Shown here: piece by piece, positions 19,101 through 29,663 of the stretch
Layout of the letters: the number at the start of each line of letters is the position of its first letter
Position numbering within the stretch: position 1 is the stretch's first letter
DNA from: Hydrogenophilales bacterium
Lineage (GTDB): Bacteria > Pseudomonadota > Gammaproteobacteria > Burkholderiales > Eutrophovitaceae
Assembly (NCBI GenBank): GCA_902627495.1
Contig: CACOJS010000011.1
Location: forward strand, 1-57,230
Direction of reading: 5' to 3'
Length of the DNA: 57,230 bases
The notes under the pieces: model-generated
Told to the model about the DNA's origin: nothing
Database searches by the model: none
What the model saw: only the letters and a program-made list of their open reading frames with translations
Made by a program: the position numbers and the translations under genes

Positions 19101-20807
19101 ATTCAGATCAAGGTTGCACAAGGTGCCAAGCCTGGAGAGGGAGGGCAACTACCAGGGCACAAGGTGTCTGAGTACATAGCCAAATTACGTTTCTCGGTAC
19201 CGGGAGTTGGTTTGATATCACCTCCCCCACACCACGATATTTACTCAATAGAGGACCTTGCACAGTTAATACATGACCTCAAGAACGTTAACCCCTCCGC
19301 AGACATAAGTGTCAAACTTGTTTCGGAAGTTGGTGTTGGAACCATTGCTGCTGGAGTCGCGAAGTGTAAAGCCGACCACATCACTATTGCAGGTTACGAT
19401 GGGGGTACCGGGGCATCACCATTGTCATCAATAAAACATGCGGGAACACCATGGGAACTGGGGCTGGCGGAAACCCAGCAAACATTGGTACTAAATCGAC
19501 TTAGAGGTAGGGTACTTCTTCAAGTGGACGGACAGATGAAAACAGGCCGTGATGTTGTCATCGGGGCTCTTTTAGGGGCTGATGAATTTGGTTTTGCTAC
19601 GGCACCCTTAGTCGCTGAGGGATGCATCATGATGCGTAAATGTCATCTTAATACATGTCCCGTTGGGGTAGCTACCCAGGATCCAGTGTTAAGAAAAAAA
19701 TTCACAGGCCAACCTGAGTATGTAATTAATTATTTCTACTTTGTTGCACAGGAAATAAGAGATATCATGTCAAGACTAGGTGTTAGGTCTTTCGACAAAT
19801 TAATAGGACGTTCTGATCTTCTAGATACGAAAAAAGGAATTAACCATTGGAAGGCAAAGGGACTGGACTTTTCAAGGATATTTTACAGCCCAGACATGCC
19901 AGAAGGTATCGCACGGTTCAATACTGAGCGACAAGATCATGGTCTTACAGATACACTGGATAGCAAAATTATAAAGAAGGTGAATCCTGTGCTAACATCC
20001 CGAGGACGTACTCAGGCAAGTTTCGAGATAACCAACATTAACCGAAGTGTAGGGGCTATGTTGTCCGGGCAAATAGCCTCTAGGTTTGGACATAAAGGTC
20101 TTCCTGAGGATTCTATTACAATAAACTTTAAAGGCACTGCTGGGCAGAGTTTTGGTGCTTTTTTGGCACGAGGAGTTACTTTTTTTCTAGATGGCGATGC
20201 AAATGACTATACGGGAAAAGGCTTGTGTGGAGGAAAATTAATTATACGGCCACCAAAAACTTTTACGGGAGATGCCGAGTCAAATATTATTGTAGGTAAT
20301 ACAGTCCTCTACGGGGGTATTGACGGGGAGGTATACTTCTCAGGTATAGGTGGCGAGAGATTTGCTGTTCGTAATTCGGGTGTCAAGGCTGTTATAGAGG
20401 GTGTGGGCGACCACGGTTGTGAGTATATGACCGGTGGAACGGTAGTTGTTCTGGGCCGAACGGGGGCAAACTTTGCTGCTGGGATGAGTGGTGGTATAGC
20501 CTATGTTTTTGATGAAGATGGTGGTTTTAGTCGGCGGTGCAATTCGGAGATGGTAGAGTTATTAAAAGTTGCACCAGAGGAAAAGCATAATAAATCTGAG
20601 CCTCTTCATTTGAACCTTCCGGATGAAACCATACTTAAATTGTTAATACAAAGACATCTTAAAAATACTGGTAGCCATAAGGCAGAAAAAATCCTAGGCG
20701 ATTGGGAGAGATCCTTGAAACGATTTGTAAAGGTATATCCAAAAGAATACAAAAGGGCTTTAGCTGAAATGATTAATCGAAAAAAACCGCAACTGGAGGC
20801 CGCGTAA
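16149..20807 (+). CDS. gltB: Glutamate synthase (NADPH) large subunit
   Basis: The large GOGAT subunit transfers the amide of glutamine to 2-oxoglutarate. The 1552-residue protein begins with a 33-residue propeptide that would be removed to expose the amidotransferase nucleophile C34 (DSCGMGF). Then come the class-II glutaminase domain, the central domain, the FMN-binding TIM-barrel with a 3Fe-4S site at C1159, C1165 and C1170 ([12 protein letters not shown]), and the C-terminal beta-helix with repeated G-G-x-I/V motifs. The start is GTG. gltD follows after 1 bp. Confidence 0.97.
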   Translation: MGSKKFLERFRNVAAANFPAPRGLYDPGYEKDSCGMGFLASINGTKTHKLVEDALVILDNLTHRGATGFDPLLGDGAGILVQIPDRFFRLEFKGVLPNSGEYGVGMIFLPKEKTSGDKLKALIEDVIVREGQSLLGWRNVPVSNVGLSEAAIEAAPEICQVFVGPNDKLVGSLEFERKLYLIRKQIEKHIRDNEQFVERGAYIPSFSSRTIVYKGMVLARQVGDYYEDLKSPYFDSALALVHQRFSTNTFPSWELSQPFRMIAHNGEINTVRGNINWMTAREGVAVSKAFGSDIEKVFPFVRGGQSDTASFDNALELLLLSGYSLAHAIMLMVPEAWEKNTLMDKKRRAFYRYHAPFMEPWDGPAAVVFTDGIQIGATLDRNGLRPSRFMVTKDDIVVMASEAGVLPVPEENVKKKWRLEPGKMLLIDTVEKRIIDDDELKVSMSEKYNYEQHLKNNALSLQSLPSQKTGIREKDFSFCRRAFGYTQEDLKFVLLPMASSGQESIGSMGNDSPPAVLSDKNKSLFSYFKQLFAQVTNPPIDPIREELVMSLISFLGPKPNIFAVNDLSGEKTLETNHPFLDDADFSKIENIADLTGNSFKSVVLDITAEADELIKNPTDLLEAKSEKAKKLVDNGFNILILSDIDTGEGRVPIPALLATSAVHHHLVRAGVRTKTGLVVQSGAVREVHHFSLLAGYGAEAVHPWLAIQTLREHAIQNHENPTEFINNYRKAVGKGLFKVMSKYGISTYRSYCGAQVFEAIGLSEKFTDKYFSGTSSKIGGVDVEEVFQEATRTHNEAIVSSRKRNPLLDTGGEYAFRTRGEKHLWTAESISKLQHAVRAKDQSSYDQYADLINDQSREHMTFRGLFNIKPLGPSIPIEDVEPWTEIVKRFSTGAMSMGSISTEAHSTLAIAMNRLGGKSNTGEGGEDQSRFGKVTSATDTARLLGDVVIKPVDLKKGDSLRSRIKQVASGRFGVTAEYLSSADQIQIKVAQGAKPGEGGQLPGHKVSEYIAKLRFSVPGVGLISPPPHHDIYSIEDLAQLIHDLKNVNPSADISVKLVSEVGVGTIAAGVAKCKADHITIAGYDGGTGASPLSSIKHAGTPWELGLAETQQTLVLNRLRGRVLLQVDGQMKTGRDVVIGALLGADEFGFATAPLVAEGCIMMRKCHLNTCPVGVATQDPVLRKKFTGQPEYVINYFYFVAQEIRDIMSRLGVRSFDKLIGRSDLLDTKKGINHWKAKGLDFSRIFYSPDMPEGIARFNTERQDHGLTDTLDSKIIKKVNPVLTSRGRTQASFEITNINRSVGAMLSGQIASRFGHKGLPEDSITINFKGTAGQSFGAFLARGVTFFLDGDANDYTGKGLCGGKLIIRPPKTFTGDAESNIIVGNTVLYGGIDGEVYFSGIGGERFAVRNSGVKAVIEGVGDHGCEYMTGGTVVVLGRTGANFAAGMSGGIAYVFDEDGGFSRRCNSEMVELLKVAPEEKHNKSEPLHLNLPDETILKLLIQRHLKNTGSHKAEKILGDWERSLKRFVKVYPKEYKRALAEMINRKKPQLEAA

Positions 20808-20808
20808 G

Positions 20809-22284
20809 ATGGGAAGTCCAACAGGGTTTATGCGGATCCAAAGAAAAACTCCTGAATCTTTACCTACAATCAACAGGCTGAAGAATTACAAGGAGTTTCT
20901 CCCGACGCTTAAAGATGGAGATGCATCGGTCCAGGGGGCCCGTTGCATGGATTGTGGGATACCATTCTGTCAAAGCGGATGTCCAGTAAATAATATTATC
21001 CCCGACTGGAATGATTTGGTTTATGCCAACAGTTGGAAAGATGCTATGGTTAGCCTCCATTCTACTAATAATTTTCCAGAGTTTACAGGTCGTGTTTGTC
21101 CGGCACCTTGCGAGGAATCCTGCACGCTAAATATTAACAGTGATGCAGTAGCCATTAAATCAATAGAAAGAGCTATTGTAGATAAAGCTTGGACGGAGGG
21201 CTGGATAGTTCCACAAATGCCTGGAAAAGCTTCTGGAAAAAGTGTTGCGGTAGTGGGGTCAGGGCCGGCTGGTCTTTCGTGTGCTCAGCAGTTGGCACGT
21301 GTAGGACATAAGGTGGTTGTCTTCGAGAAGAATGACAGAATTGGGGGGTTGCTTAGATATGGAATTCCAGACTTCAAGCTTGAAAAGAGCCTTATTGATC
21401 GGCGGGTTGAGCAACTTGAAGCGGAGGGAGTGGAGTTTCGGTATGGTGTTTGTGTCGGGAACATAGAGTCCGATAATGGAGTTAATAATCTCTCTCGAAA
21501 AACTATCAAGCCTAGAGAACTAAGTAGTCAATTTGACGCTGTCGTTTTGGCTTGTGGTTCCGAGATGTCCAGAGATCTTCCAATACCAGGCCGACAACTG
21601 GAGGGGGTACACTTTGCAATGGAGTTCTTACCCCAGCAAAACAGAGTTGTTTCAGGGGATCGGCTTTCCAGTCAGATCTCAGCCAATGGAAAAAACGTAG
21701 TGGTCATTGGGGGAGGTGATACGGGGTCAGATTGTGTGGGGACCTCAAACCGTCAAGGTGCCCGATCAATCACGCAGTTTGAGCTAATGCCTATGCCGCC
21801 AGCTGAAGAAAATAAACCTCTGACGTGGCCCAATTGGCCTATTAAACTTAGGTCATCCTCTTCTCATGAGGAAGGTTGTCAGAGAGACTGGGCGGTTTCA
21901 ACAAAGGAGTTTAAGGGTATTAATGGAAAGGTTAATAGTCTTTTAGCGGAAAGAGTGGTCTGGAAGAAGAACAGAGATGGAAAGATGGTGATGGAATCAA
22001 TGCCAGACTCACAATTTGAAATTAAAGCTGATTTAGTTCTTTTTGCCATGGGTTTTTTGGGGCCGGTGAGCTCGGGTATTATTAAAGAATATAGTCTGGA
22101 GACGGATCCTCGGGGAAATATCCTGGCTAACATAGATGATTATAAAACCTCACAACCAAATGTTTTTGCGGCTGGTGATGTAAGGCGAGGTCAGTCATTG
22201 GTGGTCTGGGCAATAAGAGAGGGTAGACAATGCGCTAGGGCGGTGGATATTGCTCTTATGGGAACTTCCTCTCTTCCACGGTGA
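20809..22284 (+). CDS. gltD: Glutamate synthase (NADPH) small subunit
   Basis: GltD oxidises NADPH and passes electrons via FAD and 4Fe-4S clusters to GltB. The 491-residue protein has the N-terminal ferredoxin-like cysteine sets [14 protein letters not shown] (about 47-60) and CPAPCEESC (about 103-111), an [12 protein letters not shown] loop (about 149) and an [14 protein letters not shown] loop (about 304), and a C-terminal [19 protein letters not shown]. It is one base after gltB and 10 bp before hemE, so gltB-gltD-hemE probably form one transcript. Confidence 0.97.
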   Translation: MGSPTGFMRIQRKTPESLPTINRLKNYKEFLPTLKDGDASVQGARCMDCGIPFCQSGCPVNNIIPDWNDLVYANSWKDAMVSLHSTNNFPEFTGRVCPAPCEESCTLNINSDAVAIKSIERAIVDKAWTEGWIVPQMPGKASGKSVAVVGSGPAGLSCAQQLARVGHKVVVFEKNDRIGGLLRYGIPDFKLEKSLIDRRVEQLEAEGVEFRYGVCVGNIESDNGVNNLSRKTIKPRELSSQFDAVVLACGSEMSRDLPIPGRQLEGVHFAMEFLPQQNRVVSGDRLSSQISANGKNVVVIGGGDTGSDCVGTSNRQGARSITQFELMPMPPAEENKPLTWPNWPIKLRSSSSHEEGCQRDWAVSTKEFKGINGKVNSLLAERVVWKKNRDGKMVMESMPDSQFEIKADLVLFAMGFLGPVSSGIIKEYSLETDPRGNILANIDDYKTSQPNVFAAGDVRRGQSLVVWAIREGRQCARAVDIALMGTSSLPR

Positions 22285-22294
22285 GAGATGACAG

Positions 22295-23356
22295 GTGATT
22301 TCTTTAGAAAATGATTTGTTGTTGAGAGCTTTGTTGAGGGAACCAACACCGAGGACACCAGTTTGGATTATGCGACAGGCAGGTAGGTATTTGCCTGAGT
22401 ATAAAAAGACTAGGGAAAAAGCTGGCAGTTTTCTAAATTTAGCTAAAAATCCAGATTTAGCAACAGAGGTCTCACTGCAACCACTTGAGCGTTTTAACCT
22501 CGATGCAGCTATTGTATTTTCAGACATTTTAACAATTCCAGATGCTATGGGGTTGGGGCTTCACTTCGTCGAAGGTGAAGGCCCGTGTTTTGAGAGACCA
22601 CTTAGGGATGAAAAGTCAATCTACGGTTTGGCACCACCAGACCCGTCTAAGGAACTTAGGTACGTGATTGACACCATTAGGCAGCTAAGGAAGGCACTCA
22701 AAAACCGATTGCCTCTTATAGGATTCTCGGGCAGTCCTTTTACGTTAGCCTGTTATCAGATAGAGGGTCGTGGCGGTTCAGACTTTCAGTTGGTGAAAAA
22801 AATGCTCTACGAAAGACCTAAGCTTTTAGATGTGCTTTTGGAAGTCAATACGAAATCAGTTATCGATTACCTCAACGCACAAATTATGGCAGGAGCTGAT
22901 GCGGTTATGATATTTGATACCTGGGGAGGCATTTTATCCCAGGAGTGCTACATAAAATTTTCTTTAAAATACATTGAACGAATTCTTGGGGGATTAATAC
23001 CCAGTTTAGATGGCCGTAAGGTGCCAAAAACAGTATTCTCAAAGGGAGGTGCAGTTTGGCTAGATTTGTTATCAAAGTCTGGAGCTGATGCGATTGGGAT
23101 AGATTGGCAGCTTGATATTGGATTGGCTCGGAAAGTAGTTAACGAAAGAGTAGCCCTGCAAGGAAACTTGGACCCTTCGGTTCTTTTTGGATCCCCAGAA
23201 TTGGTTAAGAGTGAGGTTGGTAAGGTACTAGAAAGTTATGGTAATGGAAGTGGTCATGTTTTCAACCTAGGGCACGGTGTATCTCAGCACACTCCTCCAG
23301 AGAATGTTGAAATTTTAGTTGAGGCAGTAAGGGATAAAAGCCCTAGTTTTCATTAG
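22295..23356 (+). CDS. hemE: Uroporphyrinogen decarboxylase
   Basis: HemE removes four carboxyl groups from uroporphyrinogen III to give coproporphyrinogen III. The 353-residue protein shows the signature [13 protein letters not shown] at residues 28-40, the [12 protein letters not shown] catalytic aspartate region, and the C-terminal [16 protein letters not shown]. It starts at GTG with a GAGAG just upstream. A 306 bp gap with no gene follows before priA. Confidence 0.96.
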   Translation: MISLENDLLLRALLREPTPRTPVWIMRQAGRYLPEYKKTREKAGSFLNLAKNPDLATEVSLQPLERFNLDAAIVFSDILTIPDAMGLGLHFVEGEGPCFERPLRDEKSIYGLAPPDPSKELRYVIDTIRQLRKALKNRLPLIGFSGSPFTLACYQIEGRGGSDFQLVKKMLYERPKLLDVLLEVNTKSVIDYLNAQIMAGADAVMIFDTWGGILSQECYIKFSLKYIERILGGLIPSLDGRKVPKTVFSKGGAVWLDLLSKSGADAIGIDWQLDIGLARKVVNERVALQGNLDPSVLFGSPELVKSEVGKVLESYGNGSGHVFNLGHGVSQHTPPENVEILVEAVRDKSPSFH

Positions 23357-23662
23357 AAGCTTGTCTGTATGTTCATGTACAGTAACTGTACACTCAAAGT
23401 ATTCACAAAGAGTATAGTGTCGATTTGTTTATTATGCAGAAATGGAAAAATAGATTCCCTGATGCCCTGATTGCCATAAGCCAATGTTTATAATAGACAA
23501 AGTTGTTACTTGTTTTTTTTTAATCTGGTGGGCTCTTAATTTTTGTAAAAGTATTCTCGTTATTAATCACAGAATTGTCCACAGGGATCAAAGGAGGGTT
23601 TCCATTGATTATTCTCCTCGGGCTTCCGCTACCAGTTTTGTTGTCGTCAAGGGTCTCTCTTA
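23357..23662 (+). other. Gene-free gap between hemE and priA
   Basis: No convincing coding region lies here. It holds a perfect 17-nt palindrome (23376-23392), a consensus TATAAT at 23489-23494 without a good -35 box, a T-rich tract (23511-23521) and AT-rich sequence up to priA. A short open frame beginning near 23575 overlaps the priA start in another frame and looks spurious. The TATAAT may mark the priA promoter. Confidence 0.5.
23376..23392. promoter_or_regulatory. Palindrome TGTACAGT-A-ACTGTACA, possible operator
   Basis: An exact 8-bp inverted repeat around a single A, 20 bp after the hemE stop. It has no T-tract, so it is unlikely to be an intrinsic terminator, and its symmetry suggests a dimeric regulator site. 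It does not match the CTGT-N8-ACAG LexA consensus. Target and regulator are unknown. Confidence 0.3.
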
Positions 23663-25861
23663 ATGAGTATTGTTCAAATTGCTATAGACGTCCCTATCAA
23701 TACCCTTTTCGACTACATGGATCAGGGTATGGAATTGGAAGAGGGGTCGCTTGTCGTTATACCCTTCAGGGGTAGAAAAAAAATTGGTGTAGTTCTTAAA
23801 AAATCAGAGAAAACGACTTATAAACAAACAAGGCTCAAAAGTGTCCAACAAGTTCTACCTTTATCACCTTTATCAACCGAGTTTCTTGAGTTAGCAGAAT
23901 TTGCATCTAGCTATTATTGTTATCCGATTGGACAAGTTGTAGCCACATTTTTACCAGCCTATGTTAGGAGCCTGAGAAATACAGGTAAATACCAAATTTT
24001 TCAGTATGGACTCAATGTTAAGGGGAGATTATCAGATACTATTAAACTTAAAAAAAACGCAAATGCACTTAGAAAATTAAAGTACCTTCTTATGAGTCAC
24101 AAGGCAGTAACGGAGAGTCAGATTCGTAAAGTCCATAAGAATGGGATTCGGGCAATCGAGAAGTGGGTGGTTGCTGGCTGGGTTTCAAAGTTCAAGGTTG
24201 ACTTATCAAAAATGCCCTATCACGCTGAAAACAATATTGAGGTCGATGTTACTCCATCAAAAACTATTCTTACCAGTGAGCAGTTTAGAGCCAGCAACAA
24301 AATATGGGATAGCAGGGGTACTTTTAAAGTTTGGTTGTTACATGGAGTGACCGGTAGCGGTAAAACTGAGATTTATCTAGATTTAATCAAGAAGATAGCT
24401 TTGAGTGGTGGACAAGTTTTAGTCTTAATTCCAGAAATTAATCTGTCTCCACAACTAGAGGATCGTTTCAGGACTTTTTTGCCCTTCTTAGATATGTGTT
24501 CGATGAATAGCCGAATGGCGGATGGTGCTCGGTTTAAAGTCTGGGAAGCAGCGAGACAAGGGAACATTCAATTAGTTTTGGGAACCCGATTAGCTGTGGC
24601 AGCTGAACTACCTAAACTGTCTTTGATAATTGTGGACGAGGAGCACGACAGTTCTTTTAAGCAAAAAGACGGATTACGGTATAGTGCTCGCGATCTTGCA
24701 ATCTATCGAGCAAAAAAAAGGAAAATACCGATAGTTTTAGGTTCCGCTACACCATCTTTGGAAACATACAAAAACTCTCTAGATGGGAAATTTGAAAAAA
24801 TTACAATTAGGTCGAGGCCCGTTGTGCAGTTGCCCGATGTAATTGTAATCAACATTCAAAATCAAAGATTCGGTCTTTCCATTTGTCCAGATCTTATAAG
24901 GGCAATAAAGAAAAGAATTCTAGCCAATGAACAAACTCTCATTTACATAAATCGTCGTGGGTTCGCTACATCTCTAATCTGCAACACCTGTGGGTGGGTC
25001 TCTGAATGTACTAGGTGCTCGGCAAAACTCACGTTCCATAAAAGTACCTCGAGGTTAATATGCCATTATTGCGGCCACTGGGAGATGGAAAGAGACTCGT
25101 GTCATAGGTGTGGTAGCCCTGATTTATTTGGACTTGGTGATGGGACACAGCGTGTTGAAGAGGATTTGAAAAGCCTTTTCCCAGCTGCAGGAATACTTCG
25201 CGTTGATAGTGATAGCACCAAAGGTAAAGATTCATTTGTAAATATGCGAAAGAAAATATTAGAAGGAACGGTAGATATAATTGTGGGAACACAAATGCTA
25301 ACAAAAGGACATAACTTTCCACGTCTTACACTGGTAGGAATAGTAGGTGCAGATAGTGCTTTATATAGCCCCGACTATATGGCTACGGAAAAGCTATTTC
25401 AACAATTAATTCAGGTATCAGGGCGTGCTGGGCGAGGCTCCCTATATGGTGAGGTCTTAGTACAAACCTATTTTGATAAGAATGTTTTGTTTGACGCTGT
25501 AAAGAATCATGACTTCGATACTGTTGCCAAGCATATTCTTAAGGAGCGTCAGGAAGCTGGTTTCCCACCTTTTGTTTATCAGGTAATAATACGGGCTGAA
25601 AGTCGGTCAGAAAAACAACTATTCGATTTCTTAGAAAAAGTGGCCAACCTAGCAGAAAAGGCCTCTCAAGATGTAAGTATTTATGATCCCTCGCCTGCTA
25701 TCATTTCAAAAATTGCAGATCATTATAGGGGTCAGTTGCTTATACAGGCTAAAAAACGGCATCAGCTTTCCTCAGTACTGTCTAAATTATTTTTATCTTT
25801 GCAAAAAAATTACGATAAACGAGTAAGATGGGTGATAGATAGAGATCCTCATGGTTTGTAG
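23663..25861 (+). CDS. priA: Primosomal protein N' (replication restart helicase PriA)
   Basis: PriA recognises stalled forks and reloads the replisome. The 732-residue protein has an N-terminal DNA-binding domain, a Walker A GVTGSGKTE (about 228-236), a DEEH box (about 324-327), GSATPSLE, and a zinc-binding insertion with eight cysteines (CNTCGW...CTRC...CHYCG...CHRCG, about 440-490) between the two helicase lobes. QVSGRAGRG marks motif VI. It is followed by argS 53 bp later, a neighbourhood shared with pseudomonads. Confidence 0.96.
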   Translation: MSIVQIAIDVPINTLFDYMDQGMELEEGSLVVIPFRGRKKIGVVLKKSEKTTYKQTRLKSVQQVLPLSPLSTEFLELAEFASSYYCYPIGQVVATFLPAYVRSLRNTGKYQIFQYGLNVKGRLSDTIKLKKNANALRKLKYLLMSHKAVTESQIRKVHKNGIRAIEKWVVAGWVSKFKVDLSKMPYHAENNIEVDVTPSKTILTSEQFRASNKIWDSRGTFKVWLLHGVTGSGKTEIYLDLIKKIALSGGQVLVLIPEINLSPQLEDRFRTFLPFLDMCSMNSRMADGARFKVWEAARQGNIQLVLGTRLAVAAELPKLSLIIVDEEHDSSFKQKDGLRYSARDLAIYRAKKRKIPIVLGSATPSLETYKNSLDGKFEKITIRSRPVVQLPDVIVINIQNQRFGLSICPDLIRAIKKRILANEQTLIYINRRGFATSLICNTCGWVSECTRCSAKLTFHKSTSRLICHYCGHWEMERDSCHRCGSPDLFGLGDGTQRVEEDLKSLFPAAGILRVDSDSTKGKDSFVNMRKKILEGTVDIIVGTQMLTKGHNFPRLTLVGIVGADSALYSPDYMATEKLFQQLIQVSGRAGRGSLYGEVLVQTYFDKNVLFDAVKNHDFDTVAKHILKERQEAGFPPFVYQVIIRAESRSEKQLFDFLEKVANLAEKASQDVSIYDPSPAIISKIADHYRGQLLIQAKKRHQLSSVLSKLFLSLQKNYDKRVRWVIDRDPHGL

Positions 25862-25914
25862 GCAAGTTAGTAGTCAATTAAAATGTATAAATTCAAATAC
25901 CCTTAAGGTGGTTA

Positions 25915-27654
25915 ATGAAACTTTATGAAATGAATACGCGAGAAAAATTAAAAAAATTAATTACAGACTCTCTTGAGAGTATTGTAGGCGACGTGGCGAT
26001 TAATCAAATAACGATTGAGATACCTAAATCAGCCGAGCATGGTGATTACTCATCAAATATAGCTCTTCAGCTTGCTAAAAAGTTAAGAAAAAACCCACGA
26101 CAAATTGCAGAAGCTATTAGGGGTTCGATGCCCCACGATACTATCTTGGAAAAAGTTGATATTGCGGGAGCAGGGTTTTTAAATTTTTATCTCCGATCTC
26201 AAGTTAAACAGAGAATAGTTGTTGATATTCTTACGAAAAGTGATCAATTTGGTGCTTTTGATCACGGTGTTGGGAAAAAAGTATTATTGGAGTTTGTCTC
26301 GGCTAATCCTACTGGTCCACTACATGTTGGGCATGGTCGAGGAGCAGCTTTTGGTGCTTCGCTATCAAATATCCTAAAGAAATGTGGGTTCTTAGTAAGT
26401 CGGGAATATTATGTAAATGACGCTGGTCGTCAAACGGATATTTTGACAGTGTCAGTTTGGTGCCGCTATTTGGAGTTGTCTGGATTAGAGCAGGAGTTTC
26501 CGTCAAAAGGATATAAAGGAAAATACATCAAAGATCTGGCGAATTTGATCAAGGCAAAGTATGGGGATCGCTGGCTGAAGCAATTTCAAATCACCAATTT
26601 ACCGCATACCACTCAGGATGATGAAATGCTCATAGATTTGATTATTAAAGAAGCTAAACGACTATTGGGTAAAGACTATTATTTGCTGAAGAAGTTATCG
26701 CTTGAAAGTCAGCTTATGACTTGTAAGGAAGATCTTTCTCTTTTCAGAGTAGATTTTGATGGCTGGTTCTCAGAGGAGTCTGTTTTTTCTAATGGTATGG
26801 TACGTGAGATTTGTGATCGACTGAACCAGGGTGGGTATACGGATGTCCGAGAAGAAGCTATTTGGTTTAAAGCAACCGAGTTTAATGATGATAAAGATCG
26901 CGTGCTAAAAAGAGCTAACGGCGACTACACTTATTTTGCCTCCGATATTGCCTATCATCATGATAAGTATAGTAGGGAATTTGATAAACTAGTGAATGTT
27001 TGGGGTGCAGATCACCATGGATACATTGCACGTGTGAAAGCTGCACTACAAGGTTTGGGGCACAATACGGATATACTAGAAATAATTTTGATACAGTTCG
27101 CAGTTTTATTCAGAGGGCAACAGAAAGTCCCAATGTCTACTCGGTCCGGAGAATTTGTATCTCTACGTGAACTTATAGATGAGGTTGGTGTAGATGCAGC
27201 TAGATATTTCTATGCTCTCCGAAAGAGTGACCAACACTTAGACTTTGATTTAGACTTAGCTAAAGCTAAAAATAACGAGAATCCGGTTTTTTACGTACAG
27301 TATGCTCACGCTAGGTGTAGTAGCCTAATATCAAAATGGAACGGCAAAATAGAGGAATTGACACGTTTTGCTCAGCAGACGAACTTAGATCAACCCGACG
27401 AATTATTAATTATGCAAAAATTAGCTGAATACCCAGATGTCCTAAAGAAATGCTGCCAAGATTTAGTAATACATAATGTCCCTACTTACTTAAGGGAGCT
27501 ATCGCATCTGCTGCACCGGTACTATACAGCAACACCGGTTTTGTCAGCAGATGAGCCTGAACGAAGTGCTAGGGTTTCTCTGGTAGCTGCAGTAAAGCAG
27601 GTTTTGCATAATGGGCTTTCATTATTAGGGGTGTCCGCTCCTGATAAGATGTAG
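25915..27654 (+). CDS. argS: Arginyl-tRNA synthetase
   Basis: Charges tRNA-Arg. The 579-residue class-Ia enzyme has an N-terminal Add-1 domain, the HIGH-type motif HVGHGR (about 137-142), a degenerate KMSKS-type loop VPMSTRSG (about 405), and the DALR anticodon-binding C-terminus with ALRKSDQHLDFDLDLA before it. The ATG at 25915 has a well-placed AAGG six to seven bases upstream; a second ATG five codons later is an alternative. It is followed 11 bp later by a SPOR-domain gene. Confidence 0.96.
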   Translation: MKLYEMNTREKLKKLITDSLESIVGDVAINQITIEIPKSAEHGDYSSNIALQLAKKLRKNPRQIAEAIRGSMPHDTILEKVDIAGAGFLNFYLRSQVKQRIVVDILTKSDQFGAFDHGVGKKVLLEFVSANPTGPLHVGHGRGAAFGASLSNILKKCGFLVSREYYVNDAGRQTDILTVSVWCRYLELSGLEQEFPSKGYKGKYIKDLANLIKAKYGDRWLKQFQITNLPHTTQDDEMLIDLIIKEAKRLLGKDYYLLKKLSLESQLMTCKEDLSLFRVDFDGWFSEESVFSNGMVREICDRLNQGGYTDVREEAIWFKATEFNDDKDRVLKRANGDYTYFASDIAYHHDKYSREFDKLVNVWGADHHGYIARVKAALQGLGHNTDILEIILIQFAVLFRGQQKVPMSTRSGEFVSLRELIDEVGVDAARYFYALRKSDQHLDFDLDLAKAKNNENPVFYVQYAHARCSSLISKWNGKIEELTRFAQQTNLDQPDELLIMQKLAEYPDVLKKCCQDLVIHNVPTYLRELSHLLHRYYTATPVLSADEPERSARVSLVAAVKQVLHNGLSLLGVSAPDKM

Positions 27655-27665
27655 GGGGTAAGTGT

Positions 27666-28187
27666 GTGGTAGTCAGAAAAAAAAGGAAAAAGCGTACCAA
27701 GCAAAAGGGCAGTGCGTATCCTATGGCCAAAGGAGTCTTGATTGGACTACTTAGTGGTTTGCTAATAGTGGTCGGAATTACTTTTTATATCACCGATATT
27801 CTTCTCCCTGTTTCAAATAATATAAATACCGATACGAGATCTGGTGACTTTGACTCAGGGGAAAAACCTCGGTTATCTTTTTATGACGCTCTTTTGGATG
27901 AAAAAGATATCCAGTTAGATAGCAACCTAGATAATGACGTGATAGAAGGCAAACGGTTTTTCTTGCAGGTGGCTGCTTTTAAGTCTAGCAAAGAGGCAGA
28001 TAATTTAAAGGCTAAATTAGCATTAGCGGGGTTTGAGTCTAAAATAATGAGGTCTGAGTTGGAAAAGGATGATATTTGGTATAGAGTCCGGCTTGGACCA
28101 TTTGAAAGTGAAACTAAGCTTTGGTCAGTAAAGACAGCTCTGGGGCAACACAATTTTCAAGCTAATGTAGTGACAGTTTCTGATTAG
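27666..28187 (+). CDS. SPOR-domain membrane protein, FtsN-like
   Basis: A 173-residue bitopic inner-membrane protein. A very basic cytoplasmic start (VRKKRKKRTKQK) leads into one membrane segment (about 23-47), a periplasmic linker and a C-terminal SPOR domain (about 95-173: FFLQVAAFKSSKEAD ... VRLGPFES) that binds denuded septal glycan strands. This fits a cell-division protein of the FtsN type and the conserved position after argS. In many relatives hslVU follows; here dsbA does. The start is GTG. FtsN identity is inferred from context rather than from FtsN-specific motifs. Confidence 0.88.
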   Translation: MVVRKKRKKRTKQKGSAYPMAKGVLIGLLSGLLIVVGITFYITDILLPVSNNINTDTRSGDFDSGEKPRLSFYDALLDEKDIQLDSNLDNDVIEGKRFFLQVAAFKSSKEADNLKAKLALAGFESKIMRSELEKDDIWYRVRLGPFESETKLWSVKTALGQHNFQANVVTVSD

Positions 28188-28211
28188 TGTAAATAATATG
28201 TAAAGGCAAAA

Positions 28212-28862
28212 ATGAAAAAATTTCTAATATTTACTTTTGTAATTCTAGTTCTCTCACCTTTTGCAAATTTAATCGCAAAGCAACCAATACTAAATCAAGA
28301 ATACATTTTGATTGATGTGACACAAGGTAATTTAGAAGGAAAAACTGAAGTCATCGAATTTTTTTCGTATGCTTGTATTCATTGCTACCAATTTGAACCA
28401 AGACTAGGAGCCTGGCTAAAGAGCACATCGGCAGACATGAGTTTTAAGCAAATCCCTGCTGTTTTCTCAAACAGGATGATTCCTTTAGCTAAGTTGTATT
28501 ATACGTTAGAGGAGCTTGGTAAACTCAATGATCTTCATGATTTAGTATATGAGACGATACATATAAAGAAAAATAAAATTTTTTCAAAAAAAGCCATCTT
28601 AGACTGGATATCAACCAAATCAGAGATAGAGTATGATCAGTTTGTTGCGACTTACAATTCTTTCTCAATTGGGAAAAAAGCAAATTCAGCAAAACAGCTG
28701 ACCCGCAAGTTTAAAATTCCAGGAACACCCTATATTACAATAGGAGGTCGCTATCTAACAGGGCCATCGATGATAACCCAACAAAATAGCAATAACTCTC
28801 AAGGGGCAGATGGTCGACTATTTGAGGTGGTGGAGTCGCTGATCAAAATGACTGATAATTGA
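28212..28862 (+). CDS. dsbA: Thiol:disulfide interchange protein DsbA
   Basis: A periplasmic oxidase that introduces disulfides into exported proteins. The 216-residue product has a signal peptide (about 1-23), a thioredoxin fold with the active site C55-I-H-C58 (EFFSYACIHC), the helical insertion, and the cis-proline loop GTPYITIGG. The CxHC pair with His at the third position is typical of oxidising DsbA. LptD, with its single cysteine pair, is a plausible client. It is 24 bp downstream of the SPOR gene. Confidence 0.93.
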   Translation: MKKFLIFTFVILVLSPFANLIAKQPILNQEYILIDVTQGNLEGKTEVIEFFSYACIHCYQFEPRLGAWLKSTSADMSFKQIPAVFSNRMIPLAKLYYTLEELGKLNDLHDLVYETIHIKKNKIFSKKAILDWISTKSEIEYDQFVATYNSFSIGKKANSAKQLTRKFKIPGTPYITIGGRYLTGPSMITQQNSNNSQGADGRLFEVVESLIKMTDN

Positions 28863-28889
28863 TATAGTTATTGCAAATAGTCTATCAGT

Positions 28890-29531
28890 TCATGAGTTTT
28901 GGGATAGAAGCTGTTCAAGTTCCATGATAGCTGTTGTAGGCTCCATAACTTTAATGGTTTGCATCCCCATGGCCTTGGCGGGTTTTAGATTTATCCCCAA
29001 GTCATCTAGGAAAACCACCTCACTAGGCGATACATTAATTAAATTACAAGCATATTGGTAAAAAGCTTTTTCTGGTTTACGGAGACCTATCTCTGACGAC
29101 TCAATAACATAGTCAAATTCTCTGTAAATAGAATGAAGGGCTTTTTCTTGTTTTTTCTCTGATGAGGATAATATTTTGACATTGTTTGTCAGGCAAGCTG
29201 TAATATAGTTTCGTCGACATTTTTTGATTAGGTCCAACATTTCAGGGCGAATTTTAACGTTAAGAAGTGAAATTATTTTTTCACCCGGTATTGCATAGCC
29301 TAGAAGCTTGCTCTCTTTTAAAAATAGCTCGTTAAACTTCTTGTTATCAATATCATTTCGTTCAAATCTGGCCCATGCATTATTGTCAGGGTTAGTACTG
29401 TTAACTTTTCTAATGAAATTGGGAGGAATACCAGATTTCTTTTCGAACTCAGCAAAAGCTGTAAAGGGGCTCTCTGTTATCACCCCACCAAAATCGAAAA
29501 ATATGGCCCTAATTTTATGTCGAATTGTCAT
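28890..29531 (-). CDS. HAD-superfamily hydrolase (subclass IA)
   Basis: A 213-residue haloacid-dehalogenase-like hydrolase. The nucleophile is D13 in FFDFGGV; the second aspartate usual in phosphatases (DxD) is replaced by glycine, as in the ACAD10/epoxide-hydrolase-N-terminal type of HAD domain. Other motifs are CLTNNVK (motif II), a lysine in GLRKPEKAFY (motif III) and FLDDLGINLKPAKAMGM (motif IV). The substrate cannot be told. It lies downstream of fpr on the same strand, 132 bp away. Confidence 0.85.
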   Translation of the reverse strand: MTIRHKIRAIFFDFGGVITESPFTAFAEFEKKSGIPPNFIRKVNSTNPDNNAWARFERNDIDNKKFNELFLKESKLLGYAIPGEKIISLLNVKIRPEMLDLIKKCRRNYITACLTNNVKILSSSEKKQEKALHSIYREFDYVIESSEIGLRKPEKAFYQYACNLINVSPSEVVFLDDLGINLKPAKAMGMQTIKVMEPTTAIMELEQLLSQNS

Positions 29532-29663
29532 TACTAATCATTTCCGTATTTTTTATTGGCAATATTTCATCGTCTCTCATTGATGTGATTATTCTCGAAG
29601 GAGAAATTCTCTCAGCCTTGCAGTATTTATTAGCTTAATCTTATAGAGTAATAATGGCATTAT

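Noticed and set aside
23365..23382. CTG...CAG as a possible LexA box after hemE
   Set aside because: The spacing is CTG-N12-CAG, not CTG-N10-CAG as in the gamma-proteobacterial consensus.
23575..23775. 66-codon frame running into the priA start
   Set aside because: Overlaps the certain priA N-terminus in another frame and lacks a start signal and family features.
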